DNA of 64,000 bases from an uncultured Pelagibacteraceae bacterium (GTDB lineage: Bacteria > Pseudomonadota > Alphaproteobacteria > Pelagibacterales > Pelagibacteraceae), in NCBI GenBank assembly GCA_902552185.1, contig CACDFZ010000002.1, forward strand, positions 87,512 to 151,511, read 5' to 3'. The notes below the pieces were generated by a model, which did no database searches, had not been told where the DNA came from, and worked only from the letters and a program-made list of their open reading frames with translations. Positions 21,367 through 30,421 of this stretch are shown here, one piece after another. Made by a program: the position numbers and the translations under genes. The stretch's first letter is position 1. Each line of letters begins with the position of its first letter.

Positions 21367-24115
21367 TTATTCTCCCTTTGGTTAAATTCTCAGTAATTTT
21401 TTTTAATCCTGTGGCATTAGAACCTTTTATCATCAAATAATCGTTATTTTGCAAAATTGGAAGTAATATTTCTTTAAAATCAGATTTTTCTTGTAAAATA
21501 TTACCTCGTTTATTTTTATTCACATTTTTATAAGTATTCATTATGTGCTCTCCATGAATAAATATTTTTTTTATCTTAGAGTGATTTATAATCGGGGATA
21601 AACTCTCATGTAAAGTTTTGGACTTACTTCCTAACTCTAACATATCTCCCAGCAAGATATATTTTTGACTTTTATTATTTAAACTTGATAAATTCAAAAT
21701 AGACTGTTTCATGGATAATGGATTTGCATTGTAACTTTCATCTATTAAATTAAAATTTAATTTTTTATATTGAATTTTATAAATTTTACCTCTTCCCTCT
21801 AAAACTTTAATATCTTTAATTTTATCTTTTATTTTATCGACGTTTAAATTTAAAATTTCTAACACTGCTATTGCGAAAGCTATATTTTTAACATTTTGAT
21901 TTTTGATTTTAATTTTATATTCCTTTCTAAATGATTTAATTGTTAATAATTTATATTTAGGAAATTTTTTAATTTTAATTATTTTAATGTCTGATTTTTT
22001 ATTATATCCAATAGAAATTACCCTGATATTTCTTTTTTTTGCTTTAGATTTAAAATAATTGAAAAATTTATTATCACTATCGATTACTAAACAGCCAGAA
22101 GTTGCAATATTATCAATAATTTCTCCTTTAGCTTTTGCAATATGATTTAGATTTTTAAAATTTTCGATATGTGCCTCAGCTATATTTGTAATAATTGCAA
22201 TATTGGGTTTAACAAGTTTTGAAAGATTATATATTTCACCTTTTTTACTCATTCCTATTTCAAAAACTCCGTATTCGTGCTCTTGTTCAAGATTACAAAG
22301 GCTTAGTGGTACTCCGTACGAATTATTAAATGATCTTGGTGAAAAATATGTATCACCATATCTCTTTAGTAAGTTTCCAATTAAATCTTTAACCGTAGTT
22401 TTGCCTGAGCTACCAGTTACAGCAATAATTTTTCCATTTGTGTAATTTCTTTTAAGAATAGCTAATTTTTTTAAACAATCGTAAGTATTACTAACTTTGA
22501 TAAATTTATTTTTTGAGATTCTGTTAAAATTTTTTGATATTACGCAATAACTTGCTCCTTTTAAAATAGCCTCATTTAAATAGTTATGTCCGTCATTATT
22601 TTTTCCTTTTATTGCAAAAAATAAATTTCCTTTTTTTACTGTCTTGGAGTCTATAGAAACTCCATTGAAGCCTTTACTCAATTTTCGATTTATTATTTTT
22701 TTTATTAAAAAATTATTTTGTTGGGAATTGATTGCTTTTTTTGTTTTATCTTTTTTATTTTTAAATCTTTTAATAATTTCAAAATCAGAGATTTTATATT
22801 TTTTTCTTCCATAATCCTGGATATTCTCATGACCTTTACCTGCTATTAAAATTATTTCGTTTGAAATTGAATTTTTAATAGCTAAATGAACTGCAGAAGT
22901 TCTATTTCCTACCTCTATGACTTTTTCTTTTTTTATATGTTTCATGATTGCTTTTCTAATTAATTTTGGTTTTTCTCTTCTCGGATTATCATCAGTGACA
23001 TAAATTTTATTACAAAGACTATTTACAATTTTGCCCATCTTTTCTCTTTTTCTTTTGTCTCTTTCCCCTCCACAACCAAATATTATCGTTACGTCTTTTT
23101 TAAAGTGTGTTTTCAGAGAAGCTATAGCAGAATTAATTGCATCGGGAGTATGAGCAAAATCTATAAATACCTTCGTATTATCAGGATATTCTTTTACTAG
23201 TTCTAATCTTCCCTTAACGCTTTTCAATTTACTTATACATTTAGAAATTTTTTTTTTGTTTAAGCCAAGTATTTCACAAGCTTTGATCGCCATTAATAAG
23301 TTTTTTTTTTGAAAGTTTCCAATTGGCTTAAATTGATTTAAATCATAATCTTTTTTTGAATAGTCAATGTATATTTTTTTCAATTTTTTTTTTTTTGCGA
23401 TCTTGTCTAATTTTTTTAATTCTGGAATAGCCTTATCAGTAATAATATAATTACCTTTTTTTAATAACTTTCTAAATAGTATCAATTTAGAATTAAAATA
23501 ATTTTTCATTGATTTGTGATAATCCATATGATCTTGACTTAAATTAGTGAAAATTCCAGCTTTAAAATTTATTCCGTTTAGTCTGCCTTGATTTAGACCA
23601 TGGCTGGAAGCTTCTAACAAAACGTTATCAATTTTTTTTTCTTTTAAATTATTAAGTTCTTTATGAAGATTAATTATGTCTGGACTTGTAAGATTAATTT
23701 TTTTAATTTTTTTTGTTTTTATTCCTAGAGTACCAATAGTTGCTACAGAAAAACTGTTTAATGTTAATATTTGATGAAAAAAATCTGCAACTGAACTTTT
23801 TCCATTGGTGCCTGTTACTGCAATTATATTTTTTGGTTTTAATTTATAAAATTTAGAACAAATTTTTCCTAATAAATCTCTAATGTTATTTGTTTTAATA
23901 ATTTTAAAATTTCCTTTGACTTTTTTCGTTGAAATAACCGCACAAGCGCCTCGTTTTAAGGCATGATTTATAAATTTTTCACCATTGTTTTGTGATCCTT
24001 TTAAAGCAAAAAATAAATCACCTTTTTTTAGTTTTCTAGTATCCGAAGAAAGTCCTTTAACTTCTATATTTGAGAGTTTGCTTGAACAATTTTTAATTAG
24101 TTTTTTTAACAACAT
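21356..24115 (-). CDS. murE/murF: Fused MurE-MurF (meso-DAP ligase + D-Ala-D-Ala ligase)
   Basis: One uninterrupted 919-codon frame holds two complete Mur ligases. The MurE half (about 1-455) has P-loop TGTNGKSS (about 100), SSHGLNQGR, LSQDHMDYH and DDNPRREKP (about 374), whose DNPR is the meso-diaminopimelate specificity motif. The MurF half (about 470-919) has SIDSKTVKKGNLFFA, P-loop TGSSGKTT (about 567), GMSKKGEI, and LIDESYNANPLSM. A Lys/Asn/Gln-rich linker of some 15 residues joins them. It catalyses consecutive stem-peptide additions except that Ddl supplies the dipeptide. No stop or frameshift separates the halves. It overlaps ftsI by 23 bases. Confidence 0.93.
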   Translation of the reverse strand: MLLKKLIKNCSSKLSNIEVKGLSSDTRKLKKGDLFFALKGSQNNGEKFINHALKRGACAVISTKKVKGNFKIIKTNNIRDLLGKICSKFYKLKPKNIIAVTGTNGKSSVADFFHQILTLNSFSVATIGTLGIKTKKIKKINLTSPDIINLHKELNNLKEKKIDNVLLEASSHGLNQGRLNGINFKAGIFTNLSQDHMDYHKSMKNYFNSKLILFRKLLKKGNYIITDKAIPELKKLDKIAKKKKLKKIYIDYSKKDYDLNQFKPIGNFQKKNLLMAIKACEILGLNKKKISKCISKLKSVKGRLELVKEYPDNTKVFIDFAHTPDAINSAIASLKTHFKKDVTIIFGCGGERDKRKREKMGKIVNSLCNKIYVTDDNPRREKPKLIRKAIMKHIKKEKVIEVGNRTSAVHLAIKNSISNEIILIAGKGHENIQDYGRKKYKISDFEIIKRFKNKKDKTKKAINSQQNNFLIKKIINRKLSKGFNGVSIDSKTVKKGNLFFAIKGKNNDGHNYLNEAILKGASYCVISKNFNRISKNKFIKVSNTYDCLKKLAILKRNYTNGKIIAVTGSSGKTTVKDLIGNLLKRYGDTYFSPRSFNNSYGVPLSLCNLEQEHEYGVFEIGMSKKGEIYNLSKLVKPNIAIITNIAEAHIENFKNLNHIAKAKGEIIDNIATSGCLVIDSDNKFFNYFKSKAKKRNIRVISIGYNKKSDIKIIKIKKFPKYKLLTIKSFRKEYKIKIKNQNVKNIAFAIAVLEILNLNVDKIKDKIKDIKVLEGRGKIYKIQYKKLNFNLIDESYNANPLSMKQSILNLSSLNNKSQKYILLGDMLELGSKSKTLHESLSPIINHSKIKKIFIHGEHIMNTYKNVNKNKRGNILQEKSDFKEILLPILQNNDYLMIKGSNATGLKKITENLTKGRINAI

Positions 24116-25820
24116 GATGATTAGGAACTTCTTTATTATTTATGGCTAAAATAGGTCCAATTTTTTCTATAATTTTGCCCGACGAATAAACAGCATTCCA
24201 ACCAGCTTCATTTCTTGTGCCTTTAATTTTTAATCCCCTGTAATCATAGATTAAGTTTTCTGCTATCTGAGGATTGTCTAACATTACCAAAAGAACATAA
24301 CTTTTATTTGAGACTGTAAAAAATGATATAAAAGTATTTATATTTTTACCTTCATCATTGTAATACTGAGATGTTCCAGTTTTTCCAGAAACATTATAGC
24401 CATAGATATCTGCCAAACTAGCTGTTCCTTTTTTGTCAGTAACGACTTTTCTCAAAATTTTTTTCAATTTAATACTAGTTTTTTCAGAAATTACTCTCCT
24501 AGTGTTTAAATGATTATTTTTGTTCTTTTCTAAAGTTGGTAATACAAGCTTTCCGCCATTTACTAAAGTTGCGTAAGCTGCAGCAGCTTGAAGAGGTGTT
24601 GTTGTAATACCGTGGCCGAATGAAACTGTTTCAAGTTTACATTTGTTCCAATTGAAAGGAATAGGACTGCCTATTTCATCTAGTTCGAATTTTGGGCTAT
24701 TGAATAAGTTCAAATCTTTTAAAAACTTTTTATATTTTTCTTCTCCAATTTTTCTAGCTATTTTTATTGTACCGATATTTGAGGATTGGACAAGAATATC
24801 CTCAACTGTCATTTGTTCGGGAAATTGCTTTATATCTGAAATATTATGAATTGAACATTTGATACTTTTTGTAATATTTTTAATTACTGTTTCAGATTCC
24901 ACTATTTCCTCTTCTAAAGCTAACGCAACCGTAAACGTTTTAAATATTGATCCTAGTTCAAAAACACCCTTTGTAACTTTGTTCATGTAAGCTTTATCTC
25001 TTAAATTAATCCTTTTATTTATATTGTAGTCAGGTAATGAAACTAGAGATAAAACCTCACCATTTTTGGAATCCATTAATAAAGATGCAGCTCCCTCAGC
25101 TTCAAAAATCTTTATTGCATCTTCAAGCTCTTTTTTAATGAGATACTGAATATTTGTGTCTAGTGTGAGCTGTAACGGTTTATCAAATTTTTTTTTATCC
25201 CTTAGATAATTGTCATAATAGTTTTCAACACCAGAAATACCGTTATTGTCATAATCAGTTTGACCTATAATATGACTGTAAAGATTTGAATGAGGGTAAA
25301 CTCTAGTTTGAAAAGGTTCAAAAATAATACCCTTTTCTCCAAGTTTCCATAATTTATCCTTTTCAACGTTAGTCAATCTCTTTTTTAGATAAAAATATTT
25401 TTTATTATTTAAATTTAAAATTAGGTTTTTACTGTCTATCTCAGGAAGAACTAATTTGACTTTAACTAAAAATTTTTTTTTGTCTTTAATAAAACTTGGT
25501 TTAATAGCTGCGTGATAAGCGGTGATATTTCTTGATAATAGAACTCCATTTCTATCAATGATATCATTTCTAACAGGATTAAAATTATATTGATAATTTT
25601 TATTGATATGTAAATTTGAACTTTGAAAAGAAACAAACATAATTTTTAAAGAAAAAATTAAAATAAGAAAAAAAAAGGAGAAAAAAAGTATATATATTCT
25701 ATCTTCATTAATAATATAATCTTTTTCTTTTCTTAATTTTTGATTAGTACTTAAATAGTCTTCAAAGAAAAAACTTTGTTGGTTTTTATCTAAAATTTTT
25801 TTATTTTTTCGTTTTTTCAT
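24093..25820 (-). CDS. ftsI: Septal peptidoglycan transpeptidase FtsI (PBP3)
   Basis: 575 aa, class B penicillin-binding protein. A basic cytoplasmic start is followed by a single transmembrane helix (about 45-65) and the N-terminal module with RNDIIDRNGVLLSRN. Transpeptidase motifs are SxxK in GSIFKTF (about 288), SxN in QSSNIGT (about 344) and KTG in VSGKTGTSQY (about 476). It crosslinks septal peptidoglycan with FtsW. It sits four bases after ftsL and overlaps murE/murF. Confidence 0.94.
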   Translation of the reverse strand: MKKRKNKKILDKNQQSFFFEDYLSTNQKLRKEKDYIINEDRIYILFFSFFFLILIFSLKIMFVSFQSSNLHINKNYQYNFNPVRNDIIDRNGVLLSRNITAYHAAIKPSFIKDKKKFLVKVKLVLPEIDSKNLILNLNNKKYFYLKKRLTNVEKDKLWKLGEKGIIFEPFQTRVYPHSNLYSHIIGQTDYDNNGISGVENYYDNYLRDKKKFDKPLQLTLDTNIQYLIKKELEDAIKIFEAEGAASLLMDSKNGEVLSLVSLPDYNINKRINLRDKAYMNKVTKGVFELGSIFKTFTVALALEEEIVESETVIKNITKSIKCSIHNISDIKQFPEQMTVEDILVQSSNIGTIKIARKIGEEKYKKFLKDLNLFNSPKFELDEIGSPIPFNWNKCKLETVSFGHGITTTPLQAAAAYATLVNGGKLVLPTLEKNKNNHLNTRRVISEKTSIKLKKILRKVVTDKKGTASLADIYGYNVSGKTGTSQYYNDEGKNINTFISFFTVSNKSYVLLVMLDNPQIAENLIYDYRGLKIKGTRNEAGWNAVYSSGKIIEKIGPILAINNKEVPNHHVVKKTN

Positions 25821-25823
25821 AAA

Positions 25824-26129
25824 TTATTTTTGTGTAATTTTTTTTTGATTTGAAATAAAGCTTTCATAATCCAAATAAATATTGGAAATATTCATATTTT
25901 GGAATTGATCATTAGTTAAAAAAGATAATTTTTGCTGTAATATTTTTGGCGACGTTAAATAATTAAATTCTAATTGGCTCTCATATAATTCCTTCTCTAA
26001 ATCGAATATTTGTTTTTCATAAGTTGTTATATTTTTTTCAATTACGTTTGTTTTATTTTTGATTACAGAAGTACAAAATAATAATAATGAAAAAACTACT
26101 ATAGATATTGTTAATTTTGTATCAGGCAA
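25824..26129 (-). CDS. ftsL: Cell division protein FtsL (position-based)
   Basis: 101 aa. Topology is FtsL-like: a very short cytoplasmic N-terminus, one transmembrane helix (about 7-22, LTISIVVFSLLLFCTSV) and a periplasmic coiled-coil-prone region (KNITTYEKQIFDLEKELYES). FtsL sequences are poorly conserved, so identity rests on this topology and on location between rsmH and ftsI, where ftsL always lies. It overlaps rsmH by 8 bases. Confidence 0.82.
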   Translation of the reverse strand: MPDTKLTISIVVFSLLLFCTSVIKNKTNVIEKNITTYEKQIFDLEKELYESQLEFNYLTSPKILQQKLSFLTNDQFQNMNISNIYLDYESFISNQKKITQK

Positions 26130-27126
26130 TTCTCTTCTCCAAATCAGTAAGATATTTAAATTTTTTTCTTAATTCTTCTGGATCAATAAATTTATCTGAA
26201 CTTCTGATTGCAACACGCAACTTTGCTGATCGTGATCTCGGGTTTCTCTTAACCTCTTTTGATGATGCTTTAATTACTTTGTTTTTATAGTCATCAAATA
26301 AAGATAAATAGTCCACATTCTCAGGTAAATATTTATTAGACCTTGAACGATTTTTAGAAAAATTTTTGAAGTAAAATTTTATAATTTTATCCTCTATAGA
26401 ATGAAAACTAATTACAATAAGTTTTCCTCCAGGTTTAAGAATCTTAGTAGCTTTAATTACTCCCTCAATGAGTTCATTTACTTCTTTGTTAACAAAAATC
26501 CGAATAGCTTGGAAAGTTTTAGTGCTTTCATTAATTTTTTTATAATCTTTTTTTTTTGATCTTTTTATAATTCTTACTAATTCGTCAGTTGTTTTAATGT
26601 CATTTTTAATTCTTTCTTTAACAATGTTTCTTGAAATTTTTGTTGCATCTTGCTCTTCACCAAAAATCTTTAATATATCTCTTAGATCTTGGCTGCTGTA
26701 AGTGTTTACAACTTTCTTAGCAGATATTTCTGTTTGTCCCATTGACATGTTTAATTCACTTTTCGATCTAAAGGAAAAACCTCTTGATAGATCATCTAAT
26801 TGAATTGAAGACAATCCTAAATCAAAGATTACAGCATCAAATTTATTTGGTGAAGTGAGATCTATTTTGCTAAATTTTTTATTATAAAATACAAATCTTG
26901 ATTGGAAATTATCTTTTAATTTATTGGCTAGTTCAATTACTTGGCTGTCTCTATCAAATGCAACAACTTTAGTTGCTCGAAATTTTAGCAATTCTTTTGA
27001 ATAACCGCCTGCACCAAAAGTACAATCCATAAAATTTCCACCATTTTTAGGATTGCAGATTTTTATAACCTCATCGATCATCACTGGAAGATGTTTGCCT
27101 TCCAGTGATGTGTGGGGTAATTTCAT
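26122..27126 (-). CDS. rsmH: 16S rRNA (cytosine-1402-N4)-methyltransferase
   Basis: 334 aa, the MraW/RsmH family. SAM-binding region MDCTFGAGGYSKELL (about 33-47), VIFDLGLSSIQLDD (about 98), RGFSFR, and late GGKLIVISFHSIEDKIIK with PRSRSAKLRVA near the end are diagnostic. It methylates C1402 of 16S rRNA in the P site. Normally it directly follows mraZ; here ftsZ separates the two. It is followed by ftsL with an 8-base overlap. Confidence 0.95.
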   Translation of the reverse strand: MKLPHTSLEGKHLPVMIDEVIKICNPKNGGNFMDCTFGAGGYSKELLKFRATKVVAFDRDSQVIELANKLKDNFQSRFVFYNKKFSKIDLTSPNKFDAVIFDLGLSSIQLDDLSRGFSFRSKSELNMSMGQTEISAKKVVNTYSSQDLRDILKIFGEEQDATKISRNIVKERIKNDIKTTDELVRIIKRSKKKDYKKINESTKTFQAIRIFVNKEVNELIEGVIKATKILKPGGKLIVISFHSIEDKIIKFYFKNFSKNRSRSNKYLPENVDYLSLFDDYKNKVIKASSKEVKRNPRSRSAKLRVAIRSSDKFIDPEELRKKFKYLTDLEKRIA

Positions 27127-27147
27127 TATAATTGGTCAAAATTTGCC

Positions 27148-28584
27148 TTAAAACTTTTGCTTTCTTAAAAAAGCAGGTATTTCAAATTCCTCATCATCTT
27201 GAGGTGTTTGATTGAATAATTTTTCATTTTGAGTATCTACTTCTTCAAATTTTTGACTATCATCCTCGGAAAATAATTTTGGAGTATCCTCTTCGATACT
27301 GCCGATATCGTCTAATTCTTTTTCTACTTCTATATTATTTTCAATATAGGAAGCATTCTCCATCGAAATGTCCTTAGGATTAAGTTTCTGAGAAATTTTT
27401 TGTTTTTCAGATATTTCTTGCCCTACTGATGATTGATTTGTATTGGAAGGAGTTGTGTCGATTTCCAATTGTTCATCTAGTTTTAAAGCTGTAGCACCAT
27501 CAATTGAACTTATAGGATTTTGCTCAATATTAGGATTTTTAAAAATATTATCGGAATAACCTGGATTTCTATTCTGAATTCTATTTACCATATTCAAAAC
27601 AGTTTTTGACTCGGGTCTGTGTCCGTCTAAAGAAGTTGCAACAATTGAGACTCTCATTTTCCCATTAAGTTTCTCATCTTGTATAGCTCCAAAAATTAAT
27701 TCAGCTTCAGGGTCAACTTCAGCTCTAATTTTGTTTACTGACTGATCCACTTCAAATAAAGTAATATCTTCACCTCCAGTAATATTAACCAGAAGGCCCT
27801 TGGCACCTTTTAGAGAATACTCATCTATAAGAGGATTGTTTAAAGCCATCTCGGTAGCAACATTAGCTCTATTCTCTCCTTCAGCTTCACCAGTTCCCAT
27901 CATAGCTTTACCCATCGAACTCATAACAGTTTCAACATCAGCAAAGTCTAAGTTAACCATACCTGGTCTAACCATCAAATCTGTAACGCTTTGAACACCA
28001 TGTTTGAGAACATCATTAGATAAAGTAAAAGCTTCTTTTAAAGTTGTACCTTCGTTTGCAATTTTAAAAAGATTTTGATTAGGAACAACTATAACAGTAT
28101 CAAGATGTTTTTTTAACTCCTCTAATCCTGCTACTGCCCTTCTCATTCTCTTAGGTCCCTCATATGCAAAAGGTAAAGTCGTAACGCCAACTGTAAGTAT
28201 ATTTAACTCTTTAGCAGCACGTGCTATAATATGAGAAGCACCTGTACCAGTCCCTCCACCCATGCCAGATGTGATGAAAATCATGTTGCTTCCTTGAATG
28301 TAACTTACTATTTCATTAAGTGACTCATCCGCTGCTGCTTGTCCAATATCATTTTTTGCACCAGCACCAAGACCTTTTGTTAAATTCATTCCAATTTGAA
28401 TTTTTGCTTCTGCTTTATTTACCCTTAAGTCTTGGGCGTCTGTATTTACCGCAACAAATTCCACACCTTGCATTCCAGACTCAATCATAGAATTAATTGC
28501 ATTACCGCCTGCGCCTCCAATTCCCATAACTAATATTCTTGGTTTTAATTCTTTTAATTCACCTCCGCCTACATTAATACTCAT
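27148..28584 (-). CDS. ftsZ: Cell division GTPase FtsZ
   Basis: 478 aa from the ATG at 28584 (MSINVGGGELKELKP). This start is preferred over an ATG six codons upstream because a GGGGGAG Shine-Dalgarno lies just before it. Tubulin-fold motifs: VMGIGGAGGNAINSM, GMGGGTGTGAS (about 107) and NVDFAD/NLDFADVE. A long variable linker (about 330-460) ends in the conserved peptide EIPAFLRKQKF that binds FtsA and other partners. FtsZ forms the Z ring. Its location between mraZ and rsmH is not the usual one after ftsA. Confidence 0.97.
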   Translation of the reverse strand: MSINVGGGELKELKPRILVMGIGGAGGNAINSMIESGMQGVEFVAVNTDAQDLRVNKAEAKIQIGMNLTKGLGAGAKNDIGQAAADESLNEIVSYIQGSNMIFITSGMGGGTGTGASHIIARAAKELNILTVGVTTLPFAYEGPKRMRRAVAGLEELKKHLDTVIVVPNQNLFKIANEGTTLKEAFTLSNDVLKHGVQSVTDLMVRPGMVNLDFADVETVMSSMGKAMMGTGEAEGENRANVATEMALNNPLIDEYSLKGAKGLLVNITGGEDITLFEVDQSVNKIRAEVDPEAELIFGAIQDEKLNGKMRVSIVATSLDGHRPESKTVLNMVNRIQNRNPGYSDNIFKNPNIEQNPISSIDGATALKLDEQLEIDTTPSNTNQSSVGQEISEKQKISQKLNPKDISMENASYIENNIEVEKELDDIGSIEEDTPKLFSEDDSQKFEEVDTQNEKLFNQTPQDDEEFEIPAFLRKQKF

Positions 28585-28605
28585 ATCTCCCCCTTTTATC
28601 ATTAT

Positions 28606-29052
28606 TTAATTATTGTCCCATTTAAGTGTTGATCTGCTTTGTAAAGCTTTTTTTCTCGCAAACGACTTAAATTTTTCAAAATTTTTTGGATCCCAAACTT
28701 GAAAAGTTTTACCCAAACCTACAAATAAAATATCAGTTTTAATTTTTGCAAAATTTAAAATTTTTTTTGAAAATTGCACTCTGCCCTCAGTATCAAAAAC
28801 TAAATTAGAACTTTCTGATAAAACAGCAGTTGCAAAATAATCTCTTTTTTCTTCAAACGGATTTAAAGTATCAATTGAGTCTGATAGCTTTTCTATTCTA
28901 TCCTGGGTACAACACTCTAAAGCTGGATTGCTAAAAGATGGATAAGAGATAAAACCATTATAACCCAGAGTTGTTAAATATGATCTAAATGCTGCAGGCA
29001 CTGACACCCTTCCTTTTTTGTCTATCTTGTTTTCGTGACTTGATAAAAACAT
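28606..29052 (-). CDS. mraZ: MraZ transcriptional regulator
   Basis: 148 aa with two AbrB-like SpoVT/MraZ half-domains, each with the family's DxxGR-type motif: NKIDKKGRVSVPAAFR (about 8-23) and VFDTEGRVQF (about 85). MraZ is known to bind TGGGN repeats before its own gene and repress the division cluster. Such repeats lie 50-75 bases upstream here. It heads the cluster, and its stop is 22 bases before the preferred ftsZ start. Confidence 0.95.
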   Translation of the reverse strand: MFLSSHENKIDKKGRVSVPAAFRSYLTTLGYNGFISYPSFSNPALECCTQDRIEKLSDSIDTLNPFEEKRDYFATAVLSESSNLVFDTEGRVQFSKKILNFAKIKTDILFVGLGKTFQVWDPKNFEKFKSFARKKALQSRSTLKWDNN

Positions 29053-29103
29053 AATTTCTAAATTTTCTTTTTGTTTTTTTAATATTCAATCAATCCTCCA
29101 ATT

Positions 29104-29128
29104 TGGGATTATTTGGGATCATATGGGA
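29104..29128 (+). promoter_or_regulatory. Three MraZ boxes (TGGGA, 10-bp phased)
   Basis: TGGGA at 29104-29108, 29114-29118 and 29124-29128, each separated by exactly five bases, read on the plus strand. This is the known MraZ operator pattern (TGGGN with 5-base spacers). The boxes flank and touch the -10 element of the mraZ promoter on the opposite strand, so occupancy should block transcription. Confidence 0.85.
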
Positions 29129-29145
29129 TTTAATAGCTTAGTCAA
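29118..29145 (-). promoter_or_regulatory. Sigma-70 type promoter of mraZ/ftsZ
   Basis: On the minus strand, TTGACT (29140-29145), a 16-base spacer and TATGAT (29118-29123). Predicted start near 29110 leaves a leader of about 58 bases before mraZ. It is the best promoter in the division cluster and overlaps the MraZ boxes. Confidence 0.7.
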
Positions 29146-29205
29146 TATATTAAATTTTAAACTTAAAAGTACAAAAATGGAACATTTTATGGCTGATATT
29201 TAGAT

Positions 29206-29558
29206 TAGCCAGATAATCTATAAGCCGGGTTCTGTCATTTAAGAAGTCATTTATCTAGGCATATTTTTACAAATATGCTCAAGCAGCTAACCCGGATGAC
29301 GAACTAAAGACTGTTTTTAGCGTTAAACGCAGTGTCATCCCTATTTAGCCTTGCTCCATTTGGGGTTTACCTAGCAGTTTTTGTTACCAAAAACTCGGTG
29401 TGCTCTTACCACACCTTTTCACCCTTACCTTGATTAGGCGGTTTATTTCTGTGGCACTAGCCCTGAGGTCGCCCTCGCCAGCCGTTAACTGGCAAATTGT
29501 CTTTACGGAGCCCGGACTTTCCTCTATTTAAAATAGCGACTGTCCAATTATCTGGCAG
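29206..29558 (-). ncRNA. rnpB: RNase P RNA
   Basis: On the minus strand the 5' part carries the family hallmark GAGGAAAGTCCGGGCTCC and the 3' part GACAGAACCCGGCTTA. The ends pair: GCCAGATAAT near the 5' end is perfectly complementary to ATTATCTGGC near the 3' end (P1 helix, arms at 29547-29556 and 29208-29217). Length of about 353 nt suits a bacterial type A RNA. It lies between the amidase gene and mraZ, on the same strand. It is the catalytic subunit that matures tRNA 5' ends. Confidence 0.95.
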
Positions 29559-29562
29559 AAGT

Positions 29563-29591
29563 TAAATAATATTTAAAAAGACAAAAATCAA
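29563..29591 (-). promoter_or_regulatory. Possible rnpB promoter
   Basis: On the minus strand, TTGATT (29586-29591), a 17-base spacer and TATTTA (29563-29568), ending about 7 bases before the predicted rnpB 5' end. Spacing is ideal, but the -10 box matches consensus only partly. Confidence 0.4.
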
Positions 29592-29605
29592 GAGAAATAA
29601 GACTT

Positions 29606-30313
29606 TTACGCCAATAATTGGCTTATTTTAAGGGTTTTATCGGTTATTTTTCCAGTTACTTCATTCGGAAGAAATCTTCTTTGAAAAGCCATAATTATCT
29701 TACGATCTCTATTTGATTTTTGAGATAAATTAAAAAATCTATATCCAATTTTATGAACATTTTTAAAAAATATTCTTCTTTTTGCTTTTGATTTAATCTC
29801 TTTTTTTTTTAATTTGAATTTTGGATACCAAATAGAAACTCCTTTTAAACTTAAAAAGTCCCAAGGAAATTTTTCACCAGGGTCTTTCTTTCTAAGAGGA
29901 GCAATGTCTGAATGACCTAAAACATTACATTTTTTAATTTTATACTTTTTCAAAAGCGATTTGATTAAAACTATTAAAGAAGAAATTTGTTTTTTTGGAA
30001 AGTTTTGGTAGTCAATAAAATGGCCTTTGTTTTGAATTTCAATACCTATTGAGCATTTGTTTAAATTTCTTACATTTTTCCACTTAGATTTTCCTGCATG
30101 CCAAGCTATCTTATTATCGTCTACCATCTTATAAATATTACCATTCCTATTTATAAAATAGTGACAACTCACTTTTGAATTTGGATTTTTGAGCCTATCC
30201 ATAGATACACGTGCAGATTGCATCCCGGTATAATGAATAATTAGAAATCGAATGTCTTTTGAACTTCTAATCTTTTTTGAAAAATTTGTTGATTTATTTA
30301 CCCTTATTTTCAT
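29606..30313 (-). CDS. AmpD-like N-acetylmuramoyl-L-alanine amidase
   Basis: 235 aa of the zinc amidase_2 family. RFLIIHYTGM (His ligand), SCHYFINRNGNIYKMVDDNKIAWHAGKS (second His, about 70), SIGIEIQNKG, and LGHSDIAPLRKKDPGEKFPW with the third His and Asp. The C-terminal 70 residues resemble a degenerate peptidoglycan-binding helix bundle (FQRRFLPNEVTGKITDKT). No signal peptide is evident, consistent with a cytosolic AmpD recycling role; AmiD-type outer-membrane location is less likely. It precedes rnpB. Confidence 0.85.
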   Translation of the reverse strand: MKIRVNKSTNFSKKIRSSKDIRFLIIHYTGMQSARVSMDRLKNPNSKVSCHYFINRNGNIYKMVDDNKIAWHAGKSKWKNVRNLNKCSIGIEIQNKGHFIDYQNFPKKQISSLIVLIKSLLKKYKIKKCNVLGHSDIAPLRKKDPGEKFPWDFLSLKGVSIWYPKFKLKKKEIKSKAKRRIFFKNVHKIGYRFFNLSQKSNRDRKIIMAFQRRFLPNEVTGKITDKTLKISQLLA

Positions 30314-30421
30314 AAATTATACCAATTTAACGTCAAAATTACCTAAATTTATATGCAAATTACTCTAAAATAAAGCTATGATTTATGTGCAAAATCTCAA
30401 TATTTTATATATATAGCCACT

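Noticed and set aside
29206-29558. A GC-rich gap between the amidase and mraZ as an unannotated protein region
   Set aside because: The sequence is RNase P RNA: both conserved ends and the closing P1 helix are present.
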